Below, one piece after another: positions 32,605-36,111 of a stretch of DNA of 36,111 bases; the stretch's first letter is position 1; every line of letters begins with the position of its first letter. The notes beneath the pieces are model-generated. The model ran no database searches and was not told the origin of the DNA. It saw only the letters and a list, made by a program, of their open reading frames with translations. Made by a program: the position numbers and the translations under genes. The stretch spans positions 1-36,111 of the forward strand of contig JAMPXV010000004.1 in assembly GCA_023700985.1 (NCBI GenBank), read 5' to 3'. Source of the DNA: Lysobacter sp. (GTDB lineage Bacteria > Pseudomonadota > Gammaproteobacteria > Burkholderiales > Usitatibacteraceae).

Positions 32605-34473
32605 ATGAACCGACTCGCCGCCCTCCTTTGTTGCGCCGTCCTCCCCCTCGCCGCATGGGCGCAGGAGCCCTCCGGGCGCGTGGCACGCCTTTCGCTGGTC
32701 GAAGGCGAGGCCGCCGTGTTCGTCGACGCCGAGCAGGGCTGGGAGGCCGCGCGCGTCAACTCCCACCTCACGAGCGAGAACTCGGTCTGGACCGAACCCG
32801 GCTCCCGGGCCGAGGTGCGCTTCGGCTCCAAGGCGCTGCGCCTGGGCGAGACGACCCAGCTCGACATCCTGCGGCTGGACGACGACGCCTTTCATGCCCA
32901 CCTCGTGCGCGGCGCGCTCGCCGTGCGCATCCGCGAGACCGACGGGGGCGAGAGCTTCCTCGTGACCACCCCCGAGGCGCGCTTCCAGCTGCGCGGCAAC
33001 GGGCGCTACCGGATCGAGACCGATCCGGGCCGCGGGGAGTCGCACCTCGTCGTCTTCGCCGGCACCGCGCGCCTGGAGGTGGCCGGCGGCTACATCAGCG
33101 TCGACACGAGCCGCAGCGTCCGCGTCAGCGGCGGGGAAAGGCCGCGCTACGAGTTCGAGCCGGCGTGGGCCACCCCGCTGGACGAATGGGCGCTCGCCCG
33201 CGACCAGCGCTGGGAAGAGCGCGAGGCGGCGCGCTACGTGCCGCGCGAGATGACCGGCTGGGAGGACCTGGACGACTACGGCGTCTGGCGCAACGAGCCG
33301 GAGTACGGCCCGGTGTGGTTCCCGACGCGCATCGCAGTCGGCTGGGCGCCGTACCGGTACGGCCGCTGGACCTGGGTCCGCCCCTGGGGCTGGGCCTGGG
33401 TCGACGACGCGCCCTGGGGCTACGCCCCGTTCCACTACGGACGCTGGGTGCACCTCGGTAACCGCTGGGGTTGGTACCCGGGCCGCCACGTCGCGCGCCC
33501 CGTCTGGGCGCCGGCGCTCGTGGGCTGGGTGGGCGGGTCGGGCTGGAGCCTGTCGGTATCCACCGCGCCCACCCATGTCGTGGGCTGGTACCCGCTCTCG
33601 CCCTACGAGGCCTACCAGCCCTGGTACACGACCAACGTCACCTACGTCACGCGCGTGAACCGCATCGTGCTGCCCTATCGCGGCGACCGCGACGGCAGGC
33701 GGGATGGCCGGCCGAACGGCAGGTACGACGGCCGCGACGACTACCGCCACCCGAATCGCGGCCCCGGTGCCACGGTCGTGCCGCGCGACCAGTTCGGCAC
33801 TCGCAAGCCGGTGCAGAACGTGGCGACCCCCGTCTCCCGCGACGTCGTCGCCGCGCAGCCGGTCGTTTCCGGCAACGCGGTGCTTCCCTCGCGCAACGAG
33901 TGGCGCCAGCGCACCCGGCCGGCAGACGTCACGCCGCCCGCCGCGTCGCCCTGGGCCGACGACAGTGGCGTGAGCCGCCCTCGCCCTGCCTCCCCGCTGA
34001 CGACCGTCACGCCGGGCAAGCCGCCCATCGCCGGCGCACCGGCCGCGCAGCCCCGGCCCGGCTCTCCCGCAATGCAGGCACCCGCGCCGCAGACGCGCCC
34101 CAACGCGTTCACGCGGCCGGCCCCGGCCCCCGTGGCAAAGCCCTCCGCACCGCCTGTCTCTGCGCCGTCGGCGCCGGCACCGCAAGCGAGCCCCGACGCG
34201 TTTACGCGGCCCGCCCCGGCGGGGCAACCCGTGCGCGTGAAGCCCGCGCCGCCGGAGCGGCTCGCCCCGGCGCCACAGGCGCAACCCAGGCCGGTCGTCA
34301 AGCCCGCGGCGCCCGTCGTGGAACGGCCCGCCCCGGCCGCCAAGCCCGTGGTGCCCCACCAGGAAAAGCCCGCGGCGTCCCAGCAGGAAAAGCCCGCGGT
34401 GTCCCATCAGGAAAAGCCCGGCGGGGGCGGCAAGCCCGGCAGCGGTCCGCAGGAGAAGCCCGCGAAGCCTTGA
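32605..34473 (+). CDS. FecR/DUF6600 secreted protein with Pro-rich tail
   Basis: 622 residues with a signal peptide (MNRLAALLCCAVLPLAAWA). Residues 22-185 form a FecR-like beta domain (RVARLSLVEGEAAVF, NSVWTEPGSRAEVRFGS, ARFQLRGNGRYRIE). Residues about 225-330 are a DUF6600 region with repeated W/Y motifs (GWAPYRYGRWTWVRPWGWAWV, APWGYAPFHYGRWV). The rest is a Pro/Ala-rich extension with two PxAFTRPAPA copies and three eight-residue QEKPA repeats. DUF6600 proteins are exported and of unknown function; the aromatic repeats suggest binding of a surface or polymer. The gene is divergent from the AsmA-like operon. A hairpin follows the stop. Confidence 0.82.
   Translation: MNRLAALLCCAVLPLAAWAQEPSGRVARLSLVEGEAAVFVDAEQGWEAARVNSHLTSENSVWTEPGSRAEVRFGSKALRLGETTQLDILRLDDDAFHAHLVRGALAVRIRETDGGESFLVTTPEARFQLRGNGRYRIETDPGRGESHLVVFAGTARLEVAGGYISVDTSRSVRVSGGERPRYEFEPAWATPLDEWALARDQRWEEREAARYVPREMTGWEDLDDYGVWRNEPEYGPVWFPTRIAVGWAPYRYGRWTWVRPWGWAWVDDAPWGYAPFHYGRWVHLGNRWGWYPGRHVARPVWAPALVGWVGGSGWSLSVSTAPTHVVGWYPLSPYEAYQPWYTTNVTYVTRVNRIVLPYRGDRDGRRDGRPNGRYDGRDDYRHPNRGPGATVVPRDQFGTRKPVQNVATPVSRDVVAAQPVVSGNAVLPSRNEWRQRTRPADVTPPAASPWADDSGVSRPRPASPLTTVTPGKPPIAGAPAAQPRPGSPAMQAPAPQTRPNAFTRPAPAPVAKPSAPPVSAPSAPAPQASPDAFTRPAPAGQPVRVKPAPPERLAPAPQAQPRPVVKPAAPVVERPAPAAKPVVPHQEKPAASQQEKPAVSHQEKPGGGGKPGSGPQEKPAKP
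34357..34422. repeat. 24-base coding tandem repeat
   Basis: Three copies of a 24-base unit (the last partial) encode H/Q-Q-E-K-P-A-x-S near the C-terminus of the DUF6600 protein. Units differ at a few bases. Confidence 0.9.
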
Positions 34474-34490
34474 TCGTTTGATTGCCTGAA

Positions 34491-34516
34491 CCGCGAGGGC
34501 GCGCACGCCCTCGCGG
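34491..34516. terminator. Hairpin after the DUF6600 gene
   Basis: A perfect 11-bp stem (CCGCGAGGGCG / CGCCCTCGCGG) with a CGCA loop lies 17 bases after the stop codon and 27 bases before the MFS start codon. No T-run follows, so termination would be partial. Confidence 0.6.
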
Positions 34517-34543
34517 CGGGGTCGGAGTGGTAGTCTCGCGGCC

Positions 34544-35752
34544 ATGCCGACCACCCGCCCCTACTGGGGGCTCGCCATCGCGGGCGCCGCCATCCTTGCC
34601 GTCACGATGGGCATCCGCCAGTCGCTCGGGCTCTTCGTCTCGCCCCTGAACACCAGCACCGGGCTGGGCATCGTGACGGTGAGCTTCGCGCTCGCCGTCG
34701 GCCAGTTCGTGTGGGGCGCCGCGCAACCCGTCTTCGGGATCATCGCCGACCGCGCGGGCCCGGTGCGCGTGATGATGGCCGGCGGCGCCCTGCTGGCCCT
34801 CGGCCTCGCGGCCACGCCGCTCATGGGATCCGCCTTCGGCCTCGTCTTCTTCCTCGGCGTCGTGGCCGCGGCCGGCGCAGGCGCGGGCAGCTTCTCGATC
34901 CTCTTCGGCGCGGCCGCCAACCGCATCCCCGCGGAGAAGCGCGCCTTCGCCTCCGGTTTCATCAACGCCGGCGGCTCGTTCGGGCAGTTCATCTTCGCGC
35001 CCCTGTCGCAGGCGCTCATCGCCGCGCTGGGCTGGGTCGCGGCGCTCTGGGCGCTCGCCGTCGCCGCGCTTGCGACGCTGCCAATGACGCTCGCCTTCCG
35101 CAGGCGGCACGACGAGGCGCCGCACGGCCACGCGGCGCCGGGCATGACTCTGTCGGCCCAGCTCGGGCAGGCATTCCGGGAGCCGAGCTACTGGTGCCTG
35201 CACGCGGGGTTCTTCACCTGCGGGTTCCACATCGCGTTCCTCGTCACCCACCTGCCGGGCGAGGTCGACCTGTGCGGGCTGCCCGCGTCGGTGTCGGCGG
35301 CTTCCCTCGCGATCATCGGGATCGCCAACATCGCCGGCAGCCTCGGGGCGGGCTGGCTGGGGCAGTCGTACCGGATGAAGTGGATCCTCTTCTGGATGTA
35401 CGGCGCGCGCGCCGTCGCGGTTGCCGCCTACCTGATGGCTCCCAAGACGCCCGCGACGTTCTATGCGTTCGCTGCCGTGCTGGGCCTCACGTGGCTCGCC
35501 ACCGTGCCGCCCACCGCCGGACTCGTGGGCAAGCTCTTCGGCACGCGCTTCCTCGCCACGCTGTTCGGTCTCACGCTGCTGTCGCACCAGATCGGCGGCT
35601 TCTTCGGCGCGTGGCTCGGCGGGCTCGCGATCTCCCGCACGGGCAGCTACGACTGGATGTGGTACGCCGACATCGCGCTCGCCGCCGCCGCCGCGGTCGT
35701 CAACATCCCCATTCGCGAGGCGGTTCCGCAGCCGGTGGCGAAGGCGGCCTGA
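34544..35752 (+). CDS. MFS transporter
   Basis: 402 residues, twelve predicted membrane helices in two halves. ADRAGPVRVMMAGG after helix II is the major facilitator motif (G-x-x-x-D-R/K-x-G). The start GIRQSLGLFVSPLNTSTGLG and the AANRIPAEKRAFASGFINAGGSFGQF segment resemble organic-anion/monocarboxylate uptake carriers of the MFS. The substrate is not predictable from sequence. Its start follows the DUF6600 gene by 70 bp with a hairpin in between. The protein ends at residue 402 with no odd features. After it the window contains no further gene. Confidence 0.88.
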   Translation: MPTTRPYWGLAIAGAAILAVTMGIRQSLGLFVSPLNTSTGLGIVTVSFALAVGQFVWGAAQPVFGIIADRAGPVRVMMAGGALLALGLAATPLMGSAFGLVFFLGVVAAAGAGAGSFSILFGAAANRIPAEKRAFASGFINAGGSFGQFIFAPLSQALIAALGWVAALWALAVAALATLPMTLAFRRRHDEAPHGHAAPGMTLSAQLGQAFREPSYWCLHAGFFTCGFHIAFLVTHLPGEVDLCGLPASVSAASLAIIGIANIAGSLGAGWLGQSYRMKWILFWMYGARAVAVAAYLMAPKTPATFYAFAAVLGLTWLATVPPTAGLVGKLFGTRFLATLFGLTLLSHQIGGFFGAWLGGLAISRTGSYDWMWYADIALAAAAAVVNIPIREAVPQPVAKAA

Positions 35753-35762
35753 GCGATTTCGG

Positions 35763-35794
35763 GGGATGCAGGCGAGGTGGGATGCAGGCGAGGC
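35763..35794. repeat. Short tandem repeat, 16-base unit
   Basis: Two copies of a 16-base unit (GGGATGCAGGCGAGG plus T or C) in direct tandem. The second copy forms the beginning of the left arm of the large palindrome that follows. Confidence 0.85.
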
Positions 35795-36022
35795 GGGCAT
35801 TCGAGGCCCGGGCCGGAGCGAACGCCGCGGCACCGTCGTGCCGCGGTGCCCTCGAAAAGCGAAAACTCCCGGCGGCTGCGGAACTCGCGGCCTCCAGCGA
35901 CCGGGCGCTCGCGCGCCCAGTCCTTGCACACTCAAACAGTCCTCGCCGAAACCCCGGGAATTTTCGCTTTCCTCGGCTATCGCTCCTGATCGGCCCGGGC
36001 CTCGAATCCCCGCCTCGCCTGC
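35784..36022. repeat. Large nested palindrome (element D)
   Basis: Outer arms 35784-35815 and 35991-36022 are reverse complements over 32 bases with one mismatch; the pairing continues with GAGCGA/TCGCTC after a small bulge. Inside, 35849-35870 pairs imperfectly with 35953-35975, and two perfect hairpins stand free: CCGCGGCAC/GTGCCGCGG (35825-35846) and GGGCGC/GCGCCC (35903-35918). The fold would be a branched cruciform or RNA. The stretch from 35753 to the window end has no credible gene. Family and function are unknown. Confidence 0.75.
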
Positions 36023-36111
36023 GGTGGTCGCGAACTCGATGCAGCGGACCGAAGCCACCGCACGCGCCGGGAAAGGCAGTCGTCGATTCACAGCCTTGGA
36101 GCGCGCCGACA

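Noticed and set aside
32683-32698. TGGCAC-N5-TCGCT, similar to a sigma-54 promoter
   Set aside because: It lies inside the signal-peptide region of the FecR/DUF6600 gene, the -12 part lacks the conserved TTGC, and no downstream gene would use it.
35647-35989. Open frames at the window end on both strands
   Set aside because: They cover the nested palindrome, lack ribosome binding sites and show no protein-like pattern.

Overview
The window is high-GC DNA, and its gene content points to a free-living betaproteobacterium. That taxonomic reading is an inference. It rests on a PhaM-type polyhydroxyalkanoate (PHA) granule regulator next to an intracellular PHA depolymerase with a Cys nucleophile, on ApbE followed by an NqrM-like protein, and on several families common in that class (DUF6279, DUF6505, DUF6600, NodD-like LysR). 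No rRNA, tRNA, CRISPR array or intact transposase was seen.

Layout. 1-2.6 kb: the 3' end of apbE, an nqrM-like gene, then phaM and phaZ on the minus strand, separated by a perfect 65-bp-arm palindrome. 2.7-5.0 kb: proline iminopeptidase and a Ca2+/cation antiporter with an FNR/DNR-like class II promoter, ending in a second long inverted repeat. 5.0-9.0 kb: a lipoprotein and an SDR reductase (minus), then DUF6505, a FabH-like ketosynthase and a glutathione transferase (plus). 9.0-12.2 kb: a membrane protein, an alpha/beta hydrolase and a TetR regulator that share a candidate operator, a divergent LysR regulator, and a possible small RNA ending in a strong intrinsic terminator. 12.2-17.8 kb: a NUDIX CoA pyrophosphatase, maiA, a second member of the palindrome family, an ECF sigma / anti-sigma / secreted-protein operon, a membrane protein and a GNAT acetyltransferase.

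17.8-24.7 kb is a compact eight-gene minus-strand metal operon. It is read from a textbook CueR promoter: copper chaperone, copA, cueR, CusF-like protein, second chaperone, DmeF-type exporter, CorA-like protein and DUF924. It appears to join Cu+ sensing and export to divalent cation handling. Upstream of it, 24.7-32.3 kb holds a four-gene minus-strand operon: a very large coiled-coil/AsmA-like membrane protein, an MsbA-type ABC exporter, an S9A oligopeptidase-like protein whose nucleophile Ser reads as Arg, and SixA.

32.6-36.1 kb: a FecR/DUF6600 secreted protein, an MFS transporter, and a terminal gene-free stretch with a large nested palindrome.

The most unusual signals are the two palindromes that share a 29-bp core around unrelated loops of exactly 32 bp, the coiled-coil/AsmA fusion in an operon with a probable pseudo-peptidase, the duplicated TetR-type operator, the candidate small RNA, and the folded element near the window end.
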